DNA of 64,000 nucleotides, from the NCBI GenBank assembly GCA_947579605.1, contig OX388320.1, positions 744,001 to 808,000 on the forward strand, read 5' to 3'. Positions within the stretch are counted from its first letter, which is position 1, and each line of letters begins with the position of its first letter. The DNA comes from Athripsodes cinereus (Eukaryota > Arthropoda > Insecta > Trichoptera > Leptoceridae). The notes beneath the pieces are model-generated. The model did no database searches. It was not told the origin of the DNA and saw only the letters and a list, made by a program, of their open reading frames with translations. Positions 21,436 through 32,985 of the stretch are shown piece by piece. The translations under genes were made by a program, and so were the position numbers.

Positions 21436-22029
21436 GGTTGATCTGTAAAAAATATTGTTTTTTTCAACTTTATCTTAAAAAAAGTTTCATTTTTATACGT
21501 TTTTCTAACGTTATCCTTCCGGTCTGAATCTCTTGTATTTCTACATATTATGTTTTAAAGAAAATTATAAGCTCTAAACAATGAACTTATTTTTCATGTT
21601 TATCATCATTCATCAGATTAGTAAACAATGTTAATAAAGGTCGTTTTGTGGTCGCATCTTTATCGCTTATACTCACGGTCGCGGTTGTAATAAATTATGA
21701 CTTAAAATATATTTATTACAATAACCAATATAATTATTTATTTTAATACGACTTTCAAACTATCGCAGGTTTAAACTATTTTTGTAACTTTACTTACTTG
21801 AACAATAAATTACAATAGATAATTACAAGTACAATAATTGTTTGTTTAAACTATATTTAGAATGTTCGACGGTAATTAACGGCAAGCAATTAATATTATC
21901 GCAATTTATATTTATACTAATATAAATACATTTACAATACTATTATATATAATCATTTCAACGCCGCTTAGCCTGCTGTTTATTTTATATTACGTAATTA
22001 AAATTGACGTGTCTTGCACTGCAATGTTA
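21436..22029. other. AT-rich spacer
   Basis: Nothing recognised. Confidence 0.45.
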
Positions 22030-22150
22030 TATTCTTGATAGACACTTAATTTTTTGTATGTTAAATTATAATATGTCTTATCTTGTATTTGTAGTCTCAA
22101 AGCGAATTTATGTAATTCTTTGAGACAAATAAAGGAATTAAAAAAACAAT
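22030..22150 (+). repeat. Retroposon 3' end with 9-bp stem-loop
   Basis: GTCTCAAAG (22094-22102) pairs exactly with CTTTGAGAC (22118-22126); AATAAA and an A-run follow. The arrangement matches the stem-loop-plus-tail ends of the LINE families in this window. Parent element unknown. Confidence 0.6.
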
Positions 22151-22329
22151 ATTACAAACTATCTTTTGACCATATTTTGCTCAGGAAATAATTGATTATC
22201 ATGTGCTGGGTGCGTGTTTTTAATTTCACTTTGTATTTTACTTTATAATGTTTCTTGGAACACTCAGCAAAGAATCGTTCTCCCACACTTTTCTATAAGT
22301 TTCCGAGTATCCTTTAAAAGACATCTTGA

Positions 22330-22496
22330 TGCTTCATCTTAAATTCAGCGATAGAGCTTGCCACCCATTCTGAATGTCTTATTTTTTTGTTGGGACGGAG
22401 AAGACAGCTTGCACGTTTATTATATGCAGCTGGTCTGCTGGCTTCCCCACTTGTGGGATATGCCGTGATGGTATAGTAGTAGTAGTAGTAGTATCT
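22330..22496 (+). repeat. SINE-like repeat (RTE-tailed), best copy
   Basis: ATCTTAAATTCAGCGATAG, GCTTGCCACCCATTCTGAAT, GGGACGGAGAAGACAGC, CAGCTGGTCTGCTGGC, CCCACTTGTGGGATATGCCG and TGATGGTATAGTAG ending in a (TAG)n run. Clear 3' tail; 5' end is not sharply defined. Frames on both strands through it are not genes. Confidence 0.75.
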
Positions 22497-23996
22497 TATA
22501 GAGATCATAAGTTTCTTTATTTCTTGTTTAGAAAAAACGGTTATAGGCAAAAGAAATACAAACAATCATACATACAGGCGCATGGATTGACTCAGATATT
22601 TACGTGAAAAAAATTTCTATTTGTAGTTTTGTATGTATCTAATGTTATTTATCAATTTATTTGGGAAACTATCGGAATCATTAGTCAGTATTAATTGCCA
22701 CAGCATCAATTATTCAAATCATAATTAATAAATCCTGCCGGATTGTCTAGTATTGCTTATTGTTAGTAGATAGTACATAATTATTTTCTATGTACGTAGT
22801 AGTATAACTTATATAACATGACTTTATATAAATTACCTATCTGGGCTATTTGTTAAATGTCAATTGGTAACATTTAAGAAATAAATTGTCTAACTTACCC
22901 TGGATAATACCTAATGTTGATTTTACCTTTTATTAATAAATTGTTAACTTTTTTTGTTTTCAATATAGATTTGTTCCTTATGTTAAGGAAATGGTTTTGT
23001 TGTTTTAAGTTTTATGAATGTATTTGCTTGTCTCGGCTTGAGAGCCATCGAAGAAGTATAGTCAAAAGAAAGAGCTGTTACTGTAGGTCTCCTTCTATGT
23101 ATGTTGATTTCACCACGATCCTAAAATCAGGAAGAAAATTGCTTTTATAAATAACAAAGGAATTTTGTAAAAGCTATAAAATTTAACACTATTACTCTCG
23201 CTTTGAGTAATATTGAGGTATTTCGAGTAGACACCTATCATTGGTGAGTTTATACCGGAAACTGTAAAAGTTTCTAAGCTTTAAAGTGAAAAAGTTTCTT
23301 CTCTCTCATGTTGTTAAATCTACATAAGAACGAAACGCTTGTTTCAATTTATGCAATATCTTTTTTGTCAAACTATTTTCCATATTTTATAAACACATAG
23401 CTTGGTAGCTTAGGATTGCTAAAATGAGCCTATTACCATTTTCAATTTTCAACCTTTAAAATAGGTCATCTTAACATGACGTGTAAGTAAATCTCCGTAT
23501 AATATCCTGCATTGTTTATCATATGTTTTACTAAAATGTACCTACCTAGGTATATCTTATGTTGAATAACGTATTCTACTCACTTAATCCACATCGGAAA
23601 CAATATTATTAATGATGGATAATCTGGCAGAAATTTTTAGACATAAATAATATGTTTACTTAAAGTGAGCGGAAAGATTTATAGATGATTATATTCAACG
23701 AAGCAGATGATGCGATATTCAGTAAAGTAAAGATAGTTTCCAAGAATTTCTATCGGAATAAAGATACACCAGGATTTGCTAGTTACTGTTAAAGTTCTTA
23801 GAAGTTGCATTGCCATAAATGTAGCAAAAATACACCTAAAATATTAATTAATATATTTTATTTATTTAACGAATTTATTTGGATTAATAAACAAAAATTC
23901 GAAAAGATCAGTTAAATACGAAAACTACATTCGTAATTTTCCTTGTTTGGTAAAATCAGTAAATAAAACATACTTTCCAGCTATCACTAATTGACT
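22497..23996. other. AT-rich spacer
   Basis: A 78-codon frame at 22914-23150 has a possible weak link (CATCGAAGAAGTATAGTCAAAAG at 23048) to 52677-52700 but no recognised domain. Nothing else supported. Confidence 0.4.
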
Positions 23997-24130
23997 TTAT
24001 ATACTACTCCATCACGGCATATCCCACAAGTGGGGTAGCCAGCCAACTAAATGTATATAATAAATATGCAGATTGCCCTCTCCGTTTCAATAAAAAAAAA
24101 TATTCAGGGCGGGTGACATGTCTTATCATT
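23997..24130 (-). repeat. SINE-like repeat (RTE-tailed), minus copy
   Basis: Plus-strand reading CTACTCCATCACGGCATATC, CACAAGTGGGGTAGCCAGC, and GGGCGGGTGACATG is the reverse complement of the family consensus. Confidence 0.75.
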
Positions 24131-24229
24131 AAGTTGTTCCTAGATGTGAATTGTCGAACACCTGCCTTTTAAGGGACATTCGAAAACTTACAGAAAAAGT
24201 GGGAGGCCTATATTCTATATCGGGTAAAA

Positions 24230-24350
24230 AAACACAGTATGTAGTTAACATTCAAATGACTTTATTAACTTCGTAAGTATTCGGAGACTCTCGACTCCAT
24301 CATCAGGCGATTAGAAAAAAGTAAGAAGTTAATAAAAGAAGTTAGCTATA
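24230..24350 (-). mobile_element. Penelope-type pLTR-like foldback with hammerhead-like core
   Basis: Imperfect inverted arms (about 24232-24275 and 24325-24355) surround a core. Read on the minus strand it is CTGATGA (24300-24306), a GGAG...CTCC hairpin (24283-24298) and GAATAC (24277-24282). This order, CUGAUGA, stem II, GAAA-like box, is the hammerhead ribozyme core; the last box differs by GAAT for GAAA. Penelope-like elements are known to carry hammerheads in their pseudo-LTRs. No Penelope RT is present. Confidence 0.5.
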
Positions 24351-24499
24351 TACTATTTTTTTCAATTTATCTTGAAACGGACTTCCAACAAATACCTTTA
24401 GTCAATAATATAGAAATTGTAAATAATTTGTTTCTTCATATTATGATACAAATAAAAATAAACAAAAACAACCTTGACAACTTAGTTGTTAATCAGTTG

Positions 24500-25035
24500 T
24501 TAATCATGTTTATATTATATGTACTTATAGGATATAGAGTTTGGGCAAATATTACGCATCCTCTTAGAGAGGATACAGTCTATCATACAAGAGGGTTTTC
24601 GACAAGTGTGAGGCCGGTTTCTGGAGCAAAAACTGCTCCTGGGCAGAGGGGCACTATGTTTTGGGGACCCAGATTGTATAACCTCTTGCCTAGAAAAATT
24701 AAGGACACTAGTTCAGTAAAAAAATTTAAAAGTTTGGTCTCCGATTTTTTGATTGATGAGGGTAGAGATAGATGTAGGGAGATGTTTTCTTTGTTGGTTT
24801 CGAATTGTGAGTGCTCTTGTCTTTTATGTTTCTATGTCTTATGTTATTTGTTTCTATCATCTTTTTGTACTATTGTAATGTTTATGTTGTTTGTTGTTAG
24901 CCCCAATACAGGTGAATTGTACCTAGTGGGGCAGCAACACCAACGCATTGTTAATTGTTACATAAATAATGTAGTATTATTGATATAAATGTGATGTAAA
25001 TATTTTATGAATAAATATTTTTATGTATTTTATGA
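24500..25035 (+). pseudogene. LINE C-terminal fragment with stem-loop 3' UTR
   Basis: Within the frame 24428-24988 the recognisable part is about 24540-24780: THPLREDTVYHTRGFSTSVR, RGTMFWGPRLYNLLPRKIKD and VKKFKSLVSDFLI. 'G..LYN.LP..IK....V..FK..L...L' is a standard end of CR1/Jockey-like ORF2. Downstream, GCCCCAATACAGG and CCTAGTGGGGC (24899-24932) form a stem-loop, then AATAAATA-rich tail. The first ~35 residues of the frame are AT-rich filler and the methionine is not the real start. Confidence 0.65.
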
Positions 25036-25427
25036 ATTTAAATTGTCATCAAAAATGTACACTTTTTAACTTGGAATTATGAAAATCAATTTTCATTAAG
25101 TAGGTGAGGCTTTATTAATAAACATAAGACGGAGACCTACCACACAAATAGTAATAAATTCTAAGATATCTGTTGGAGTTAGCTGTTATCCTTAGGCATC
25201 GCACCTCCCCTCAACTTAATCTGATTAGAAGCACAGCTTACATAGACTCTCTAACTTATTTCAACACCTCCCACATTAAATCACCAATGATTTCTCACTA
25301 GACGAAAAGTTTCTTCATTGAAACTTTACATGTTCTTCGTTAATTACCAATCTCACCTTTATTGACTTAACCTCTTCGCAAACTTTACTTATTGTCCTAT
25401 TCTAATAATTTAATGACCTAATTCTGG
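25036..25427. other. AT-rich spacer
   Basis: Nothing recognised. Confidence 0.45.
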
Positions 25428-25582
25428 ATATTTATAAAGTATACAAATAAATAATAAGATATTATTAAAGGTTTTACATATACATATAGTATATGTAAAA
25501 CCTTTAATAATATCTTATTATTTATTTGTATATAATGGAGTTTTACGAAATAAATATCAAAAAAATTCAATATTTATAAAGT
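25428..25582. repeat. 44-bp perfect palindrome within 13-bp direct repeats
   Basis: Arms 25440-25483 and 25489-25532 are exact reverse complements by eye with a 5-base ATATA loop. ATATTTATAAAGT occurs at 25428-25440 and again at 25570-25582, so the palindrome plus a 37-bp unique part (with AATGGAGTTTTACGAAATAA) looks like an insertion with a 13-bp duplication. A similar TATAATGGAGTTTT segment is at 43183. Confidence 0.75.
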
Positions 25583-25902
25583 GTTTTCTCCTTTGGAACT
25601 TTCGGCATTTGACAAGTCTCTCATTCTCTATTTTGCAAGTTTTCAAGTGTCTCGTATAAGTTATTGTTTAAATATCACAAATAAGATTTGTTATAATTTC
25701 AGTTTAGCAAAAAGTTATGCCTTTTTGCTATATCCTATAACTTTTATACACAGAGTACATTTTTTTATGTTCTATATAATATGCCACTATGCGACTTATG
25801 GTAGATTCTATGATATAATAGATATTTGTTTTCTTCCACCGTCAAAAGAAAAAAATATACGCTCAATATCCCTATGTACTACTTGTAAAATACCGTCGAG
25901 TT
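25583..25902. other. AT-rich spacer
   Basis: A 113-codon frame at 25581-25922 is Phe/Tyr/Ile-rich without motif and ends inside the SINE, so I treat it as chance. Confidence 0.4.
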
Positions 25903-26080
25903 CGTCGGTAGCCTGGTGGTAGAGTCTCAGCTTCGTGAAGAAGGGGTCCGTGGTTCGATAACAGGTGCCGGCAAACTCCCCTTTCACGACACAAGCTTTT
26001 AGTAGCTTACTGTGAAAGGTGTATAAAGTTGTATTTGGGTTTATAACAAACAAAACCCAGATATGTCTTTAAAAAAAAAA
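25903..26080 (+). repeat. tRNA-like SINE with A-box and B-box
   Basis: TAGCCTGGTGG at 25909-25919 fits an A-box and GGTTCGATAAC at 25952-25962 a degenerate B-box; the 43-base spacing is that of a tRNA promoter. After this head comes a body (CTTTCACGACACAAGC, TACTGTGAAAGGTGTA, TTTGGGTTTAT) and an A-run at 26071-26080. RNA polymerase III transcription and LINE-dependent mobility are inferred from the class. Confidence 0.75.
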
Positions 26081-26529
26081 CCTAAACCTAAAAATCACCT
26101 AACAAATATAATGTGCAAGTTGTTTAATAGAAAACAAAGTATCCACTTTTGATGAACTTATTAAAATAGACAGAACAATAATTGTTGAAGAAACTGGTCA
26201 ATCTCATGAAATTTAATCAATTTCCAAGTTAAGTTGATTATCATAATCTCTAAGACAATCGAAGGGGTTAAACTTTTAGCTAACGTTGGATTAAGGATCC
26301 CTTAGCCTTTGATCAATTCATCCCTTTCTTCGGTCCTATTATACCTACATACCTATACATTGCTTGTGATAATTAACTCACTTGGGAAAATAACAGGTAA
26401 AAGCGTTTCATTAAGAATTAGGGATATGGCAAATGGGAACAAACCTAAATACCAACCGTCTTAATTACTAAGTCATTTATATAATAAACATATTGATATG
26501 TAGGTACTATTTACTATATTTTTTATTCT
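26081..26529. other. AT-rich spacer
   Basis: Nothing recognised. Confidence 0.45.
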
Positions 26530-26845
26530 GGTAGGATATTTGAACTAATATATATGGAAAAATGCTTAGAATAACTTGGAGAGTTTGAATTCACAATGAA
26601 ATTGTACTCCAACTGATGAAAAAATATCTGGAGTTGCTCGACAAGGTAAAAATAAGGTAATTGCAATTTTTGGTCTCGTAATGAGAGAAGAAAATGTCTC
26701 CTACAACTGTTAATTCAGGGAAGAATAATACGAAGAAAAGGACCAGGTCGTAGAAGAATTTGGATTAGCACCTCATCGCTGTTCGGGGCCCCAGCCAAAA
26801 AGAACGCAATAGTTCTGATGATTGCAGCAACTCAACTTAAGTAAT
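26530..26845 (+). pseudogene. Decayed RTE-like LINE C-terminus
   Basis: Fragments in shifting frames recall the usual 'GHV.R...Y.LLQLI..GKI.G.RGPGRRR.SWL.NLR.W' end: ATATCTGGAGTTGCTCGAC, CTACAACTGTTAATTCAGGG, AGAAAAGGACCAGGTCGTAG and GCACCTCATCGCTGTTCGG. Stops and small indels throughout. Confidence 0.5.
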
Positions 26846-27189
26846 AAAGTTTTCACAATTAAACACTTTTTTATAGTAGTATTTAATATTCAACTTGTGA
26901 AAACTAAGAAAAGTGTCTTTAACTAAATATTATAAGTAATATTATACCCCTTCTGTTTCGTGTGCTACTGTTCTAAAGATTTCATTAATATTTTTTATTA
27001 ACTATAAATTTTACTATTTGAGAATTAATAATGAGATGTATTAACCTTTGGTAAATATTTTGTAATCTATAAAGCATCGTTCAAACTACGCGATTTTTCC
27101 GTCACTGGGAAAATTGATTTTGATTCAAGGCAAAATATTAACTATCATAGACTCTTTGAAAGTTTGTTAAATGTAGCGATGGTTAAATC
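26846..27189. other. AT-rich spacer
   Basis: Nothing recognised. Confidence 0.45.
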
Positions 27190-27270
27190 TTATTTTATGG
27201 CAGTATAACTACTCTACTAGTAACCCCGCTTTTTGAAAAATGTCATGATGGTATAGATAGATAGTATGGC
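27190..27270 (+). repeat. SINE-like repeat (RTE-tailed), 3' half
   Basis: CTACTAGTAACCCCGC, then GTCATGATGGTATAG and a (ATAG)n run match the end of the family. Confidence 0.5.
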
Positions 27271-28135
27271 TAAATAAAAGACAGGCTTATAAATATCCAC
27301 AATCATAAAACGGAGTCCTTAGTTTATTTATTCATGATCAACAGTAAACTACGGACAACATATATACATATAAACATAAATACCATCATAAGAGACAAAT
27401 AAAGCTTCAGTAAAATATATGGCCCTTTTTATAAGTGCACACATTTTGACATTACAGGTAAATTATATCAAGAGCTCATATGGTTGTCACATATAATAAG
27501 GGAGTAAAATAACAAATAGACAAGAGAAAAATGCACCGAAAAAAAGAGCCCCAACCCTAGAAATGTTGGGCAAATTTCATTATTATTCGTGATAGAAAAA
27601 CCGACCCAAGAAAAAAACAGATAGATAAATTTGGATGAAGCCTATATCTAGCTATTTTTTTTAATTTAAATGAATTTCCACAAAGAACCATCGTCAATAA
27701 ACATTAAGTAATTTCGTTTTATTAGGATTGCAGCAGTGACAATATTCGCGAATGTGGTGCGTATTGTCGCTGTGCCTATTTCAGCTTTGATTAATAATTG
27801 ACGCATATTTTATTAAAGGAACTTGATGTCTCCTGATTTCAGAGGTTTCGTATTTTATGGTTTTACTTGAATCTAATTAACTTATTATTAATAATACAAT
27901 ACCTCCATCACGATAATAATTATATCTCAAACTTGGGGTGCCAAATTTATGAATGAAACCTTAAAATTTAAGTAGTTCATCTACTTATGTAAGAAATCGA
28001 ACAAATTATGTTTTTAATTTGGGACGTTAGTTATTTCGAAGTAGTTTTTACATATATATTTATATCTAATCTAATCTATCCGTCCTTCAGAGTTTTTCCC
28101 GGTAGCAGAATTCAGAAACCGGTCAATATTTAAAC
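27271..28135. other. AT-rich spacer
   Basis: No supported gene or repeat. Confidence 0.45.
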
Positions 28136-28477
28136 TTAAGTAGGGCCTTTGCCTTTAAAACAATAGATCTCCAAGCCTTTGTATCTTGTGCAATGGATTG
28201 CGTCGTCTTGGTCGTCTTTAGAATTTAGCTCCTCTAAATCTCGGTTAATGTTATCTATCTTTGTCTGGGTGTGCTTAACGGTTTTCTGCCCTCGAGCTTC
28301 TGCTAACGACGTGACTAATCCATGCCAATCTTCGGGATCTGATCTCACTTGAGATGAAAGGTTGGTTTGTTGTGGAGCAAATTTCTTCATTGCTTTTAAG
28401 CCTCCAGGTTCCTTCTGCAATACCCGGTCGTGGACCCAATATTTTTCTTGAAGAGTAAAAGAATTTAAAAATAACAA
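28136..28477 (-). CDS. Unassigned protein-like frame, possible exon
   Basis: A 113-codon minus-strand frame, richer in charged and polar residues (Lys, Asp, Gln, Arg, Trp) than chance frames nearby. From about residue 11 it reads like soluble protein: KYWVHDRVLQKEPGGLKAMK, then DPEDWHGLVTSLAEARGQK, a Lys/Asp/Glu-rich coiled-coil-like part and YCFKGKGPT before the stop. The first ten residues are AT-rich. A pyrimidine-rich stretch ending TTCAAG lies just before the KYWV codons on the minus strand and could be a splice acceptor, which would make this a terminal exon. I do not recognise the family. It could equally be a transposon gag remnant. Confidence 0.3.
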   Translation of the reverse strand: MLFLNSFTLQEKYWVHDRVLQKEPGGLKAMKKFAPQQTNLSSQVRSDPEDWHGLVTSLAEARGQKTVKHTQTKIDNINRDLEELNSKDDQDDAIHCTRYKGLEIYCFKGKGPT

Positions 28478-30289
28478 ATTTCTGACCTATAAAGGTAAAT
28501 TAATCTCTTGGAGGATTCTAAGGGGTAAAAAATAGCTGATTTCATTGACTATAAAATTTACATTGAGTCTGTCTTTATTGCTTGTCATTTTGATTATAAT
28601 AATAATAATGTTATGAATAAAGTGTGCCCGTTGATATTAATCAAAAGTGACGGCAACTTTTTGACGTTTTAACTTTTCATCCACCCAAGTGAAGCCCTGA
28701 AACACAACATTTCAGTACTTTAAAGCTTCGTCGTAATTAATTTCAACCCTGTGTTGTTTTTAGTCTATTCAATAAAATAATATTTTTTAAAATTATTTTG
28801 CATTGTTTTTGAGAACAAAAATGAAGGGTGTACTCAGCAAATTTTTCATGAAACTAAAGTTCATGGAAAAGGTTAATTAAACTAACCAATAAATATTTTT
28901 TAAAAACTGAAAACATTCCCTTGCTATTATAAAAACTTTAGTATTATTTTTAAATCAGATATTTTTCTATCATCGTTCTTGTTTTTGTTATAGGAAATAC
29001 CGTTTGTAATTTATTCCTGTAATTTATTCTTTTAAAATTTGTTTATTAACAAAAATTACCATAACTTTTTCTTGTGATAAACATAGATTTATAAAGAGTT
29101 ATGAAAAGCATTTTGTAGAATAATATTTTCTCTCTCTCTCTCTCTCACTCTCTCTAATCATCCATTACTTATATACAACTTTTTCTTTGTTAAAATGCTG
29201 AACGTGCAATGGATAAAATCAACCTGAACCAATTATTATTATGTATGTATGTCGAATGATTTATTTGGCACCGTTTAATCGAACATCCATCTCAAGGGCG
29301 CTGGAAGCTATGTTGGAAAAGCGATGTCTTCAATTTACTCCCGCACGATTTTTTTAATTGGTTTTTACGAAAATACTCGAGGAGTCAATTCTAGATGACG
29401 AGCCCTGCGTCACCAGAAGCCGTGTCGTAGAAGCAGAACCTGTTTGCTCCATTGATCTCGTTCAGCATATTGGTAGATGTCTTTTCTGAGTTCAGGGGCC
29501 TACTTGTAACTATTTTGAGAACAAAGAACTCAGAAATTGCCAGAGACGTTATATTAATCAAATTATGTAATTTGGACCGATGATTCTTGGTGAAAGCTTA
29601 TGTTAAATTATTCGAAAACACTTTACGACAACCTGATATTTAGAGCGAAAGCTCCTGAAAGCCGGTTGGGGACAATTCAAATCACAGTGGAAGTACTAAA
29701 AACGTATTTGTTTTATTTCCGAATAATTTTAATAATACCCATGTACATCTACAACATTTCTTCATCTCGACATTGTGTTTGTTTACGTATTAGCTTAAAT
29801 ATATGATAATAATAACAACAAAACAATGTTGCGTTACAATGCACTATTACGAGTAAGTATTACATTACAACATACATACATAGAAGTACTTATGTTACTA
29901 TTATAACTAAGTGTAAGACCCCCAAATAACTACGCCATACAAAGAAAGGCCCTTTAAGAACAACGCATTCAATTCCATTCAGAATGTCATTTAGTACCTT
30001 TATTATTATATTACCTCCGTATCTACTGAATAGAAGGCTTTAGATGCAGGTTCTATAGGTACTAACTAACTACATACAACTGTATTTGCCCATCACCATT
30101 ACGTTGCAATAATGTTTATGAGGTGGTTACTCTAACGCTTGGTCTTCTATGGACCACTATTCATGGTAAAATGTATAATATAAAATATATAAACATCAAG
30201 CTAGTGTACGGCTGTATGCGGATTTGAGTAGGTATACGAAAATTGAATTTTTTTTATTCATTTTATAAACACACAAATGGAATATATTT
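28478..30289. other. AT-rich spacer
   Basis: Contains a (TC)n microsatellite at 29129-29156. 29280-29500 is GC-richer (CAAGGGCGCTGGAAGC, ACGAGCCCTGCGTCACC) and may be an old transposon remnant, but I cannot assign it. Nothing else. Confidence 0.4.
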
Positions 30290-30560
30290 GGGCACGTGGA
30301 AAGAATGAATGACTAACAAAATATATTTGCCTGAGAGGAACGGTGCTTAGAGACGTGGTAGTCCGTGGATCAAATAGCAACATCATATAATCCAGATCTT
30401 ACAGGCTGGTCACATGTTAAAAACATTGAAGAGGAGAGCATGCATGAGGAATTGTAGGACAGTGACGCAAGCGAAAGGTGTATGCAAGGATGAGAGGAAG
30501 TGGCGCTCGATCCTTTCTGCCTACCCCACGAGTGAAGCCGTGTGAGTATATAAGTATACC
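30290..30560 (+). pseudogene. RTE-type LINE 3' fragment
   Basis: GGCACGTGGAAAGAATGAAT (GHVERMN), then GAGCATGCATGAGGAATTG, AGGATGAGAGGAAGTGGCGC, CTACCCCACGAGTGAAGCC and GTGTGAGTATATAAGTATAC follow the order of the 53.7-kb RTE end. Interrupted by stops. Confidence 0.65.
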
Positions 30561-31269
30561 TATACAAGAATTTGGTTTAACTCAAACAAAACTTAAAAAA
30601 TCATAATTGTTTCCAAATTTTAAATAAGTACGAGCTACTAAATCATGAATTCTTCAGGCCGAAACTAACCCATATAAAAAACGGATCCGAATTTTTTGCC
30701 AGTCTCGACATACGCACATACAGCAGTACGCACATGCACACTTCGTGTTTACGATCCACTCATTCCTTTACTCTTATCTTATTTAATATCTACTAACAAA
30801 CCTATAAAAGTTAAAAGGAGAAGAGTCTGTGGAGTCTTAAAGGAAAAGCATCACCTGTTGGTGTTTCACAGAAACGTTTCCTTAGTAATTTAGACAATTT
30901 ATTAGTACGAATATGTGGTTGCATTTTGTTAGACCAATTCTTAGAACAGATATTTAACAACAAAAAAATGTGTGTATATATGGTAAGAAGGAGATCTTAA
31001 TTTATTTGCTCATTGTTTTATTAATTAATTTAACTGTATGATCCATAAGGAATAAAAAAATAAAATAAAAATATATTTCCTGATCTTGATGCGTGCAATT
31101 AACAAAATACATAATTAAAAAAAAAATGATAACTTGACTACGGTAATAATTTAAACATCTTTTAAATTCCAGTTTAAAGGTCTGATATAGTATATTAACT
31201 ACATATTTTGAATTCGTTTTTTTTACATCTATCAACCCTAGTTGGTTATGGAATATTACTTTGTTGATA
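30561..31269. other. AT-rich spacer
   Basis: A 65-codon frame at 30696-30893 has no recognisable motif. Nothing else. Confidence 0.4.
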
Positions 31270-31410
31270 TATAAACTCTATTTTTTTTTATTTATTTATA
31301 TCCAAAATATTACATACTTAAATAACATGAAAACATCATAATGGAATATACCTATTGCCCCACTTGATCGAAATCTATTCTGGGGCAAAACTAAGAAAAT
31401 ACTAAAAAAA
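31270..31410 (-). repeat. LINE 3' tail with GCCCCA/TGGGGC stem-loop
   Basis: GCCCCA (31358) and TGGGGC (31382) pair across a 17-18 base loop. Read on the minus strand the stem-loop is followed by AT-rich sequence and an (AAATA)n end, as at 24899-25035. It is probably a diverged copy of that LINE end. Confidence 0.55.
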
Positions 31411-32689
31411 TAATACAATTAAACAACACAATTAAATAACAAGAAAAATAAGACAATTTAATAATTAAGTAAAAATTAAAAAAAAAACTAACCCATTTAG
31501 TGAAATATTTCTTATTTTTATTTATTTTTCTCAAACTCAAAGTAGGTAGTTCTCGAAACACTACTCGTAAAATTAATTTAAAAAAAAGACATTAATAAAG
31601 CCTTTACATATGCGTACAAAGAATACATAGTTTTAATTAAATTCGTAAGGAGAGAATTTTTTTCTCTATTTTTATTTTAAATAATTCATTTAGATAAATA
31701 TTTACATAGTTATTCCAAATATCTGCGAGCAGTTCATTTTATAAATTAAAAAAAGTGATTGAGATAAAAAATCAGGCTTTGCTTGTAGCACAGTGGAATG
31801 TTTGGTGCAATTAAACCGATATTCTAGTGGTATTTTTCCATTCCTTCCACATCATATATCTGTGTATGTACAGTGAATGTCCATTGTTTGATTACACCTG
31901 ACATGCAGCAGGGGTGCGGACGTGAGGAACGCATCCAGTGTGCATCGGTATGTTGGGGGAAATTTATGGCAGGTATGTCCAAATACCACACGCCGAGCAG
32001 TATGTACACTTAGTATGACGCTCGAACAATGTTCATATATTTCTGTTTATTTTTATGGATATTTTTGAATAACTGCAGTTCTATTGTTTTGGCTAAAGGC
32101 AGTGTATAAAATATTTGACAATTTTATTGTCGACGTGGCTTTACGTTGTTTTTTTTTAATCTAGGTACATTTTTATTTGATGCAAACAGATTTTTATTTA
32201 TTTTGGAAAATATTTCAAAGCGTTTCGTTGCAAATGGACTCTGTATTATATTTGTGCTTTCAAAAAGTCTTGTATTGAAATAAATACCGAATGCATGAAT
32301 ATTTTTGTTAAAAATCGTAAATTTTTAAGGCATTGATTGCTTTTAGTTGGAACTATTTGGGAACTTAATTCATTAGGAGCTCTCCTCATATTAAAATTCT
32401 CTGAATTCCCTCCTCGGAATGATTTTTGGAACAAAAACAAAAAATACTCTCACTTTTTTGTATCTTTTGGGATTTATATAAAGAAAATCATTCTTTTATA
32501 TTAACAAAAAAAAAGTATAAACTCATAGTCTTTTATTTTAATCGTGTAAATATTAAGAAGTAATAAGGAGTAAGCTATGCCATTAGCTCAGTTCTTGAGA
32601 TATTTTTAGGACTGACATGACTAAATAAATTTAAAAAAATTCAAATATAACTATATTTGATTTATTTCTTGAAAAAAACTGTGTTCAGA
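31411..32689. other. AT-rich spacer
   Basis: 31880-31980 is GC-richer (ACATGCAGCAGGGGTGCGG) with no motif I can name. Nothing supported. Confidence 0.4.
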
Positions 32690-32985
32690 GTATTCGAAAA
32701 TAGGCAACTCCTTGAAAAATCAGCTAACAACGAGCAAATTGGATTGGCCACAAAATCAGGGAACCAGGCCTGCTCATCACCATCGTGAAAGGCAAGACCG
32801 AAAGCAGAAATGGTAGAGGCCGACCAAGAGATATCCATAAGAATTAACTATCGAAGGACTTGAACTGTGGCACATAATATGGACCAGCAGAAAATAGGGA
32901 GAAATGGAGGAGAAAATCCAAACTCGTTGCAAAAAATTAACGCAACCTGTCGTACGATTGATTGAATAAATAATCATTCTATAGT
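32690..32985 (+). pseudogene. Decayed LINE C-terminus, same family as 5.5 kb
   Basis: CCATCGTGAAAGGCAAGACC, AATGGTAGAGGCCGACCAAG, GAAAATAGGGAGAAATGGAG and ACTCGTTGCAAAAAAT correspond to EGRTEG, GRGRPRD, ENREEWR and LVA of the fragment at 5500-5689. Frames are broken. Confidence 0.65.

Noticed and set aside
22314..22607. Frames with Tyr and Val runs
   Set aside because: The runs are translations of the (TAG)n tail of a SINE-like repeat.
25903..25975. A possible functional tRNA gene
   Set aside because: A/B boxes are degenerate, there is no clear acceptor stem or anticodon arm, and a SINE body with A tail follows.
25808..26053. 81-codon minus frame
   Set aside because: It is the antisense of the tRNA-like SINE.
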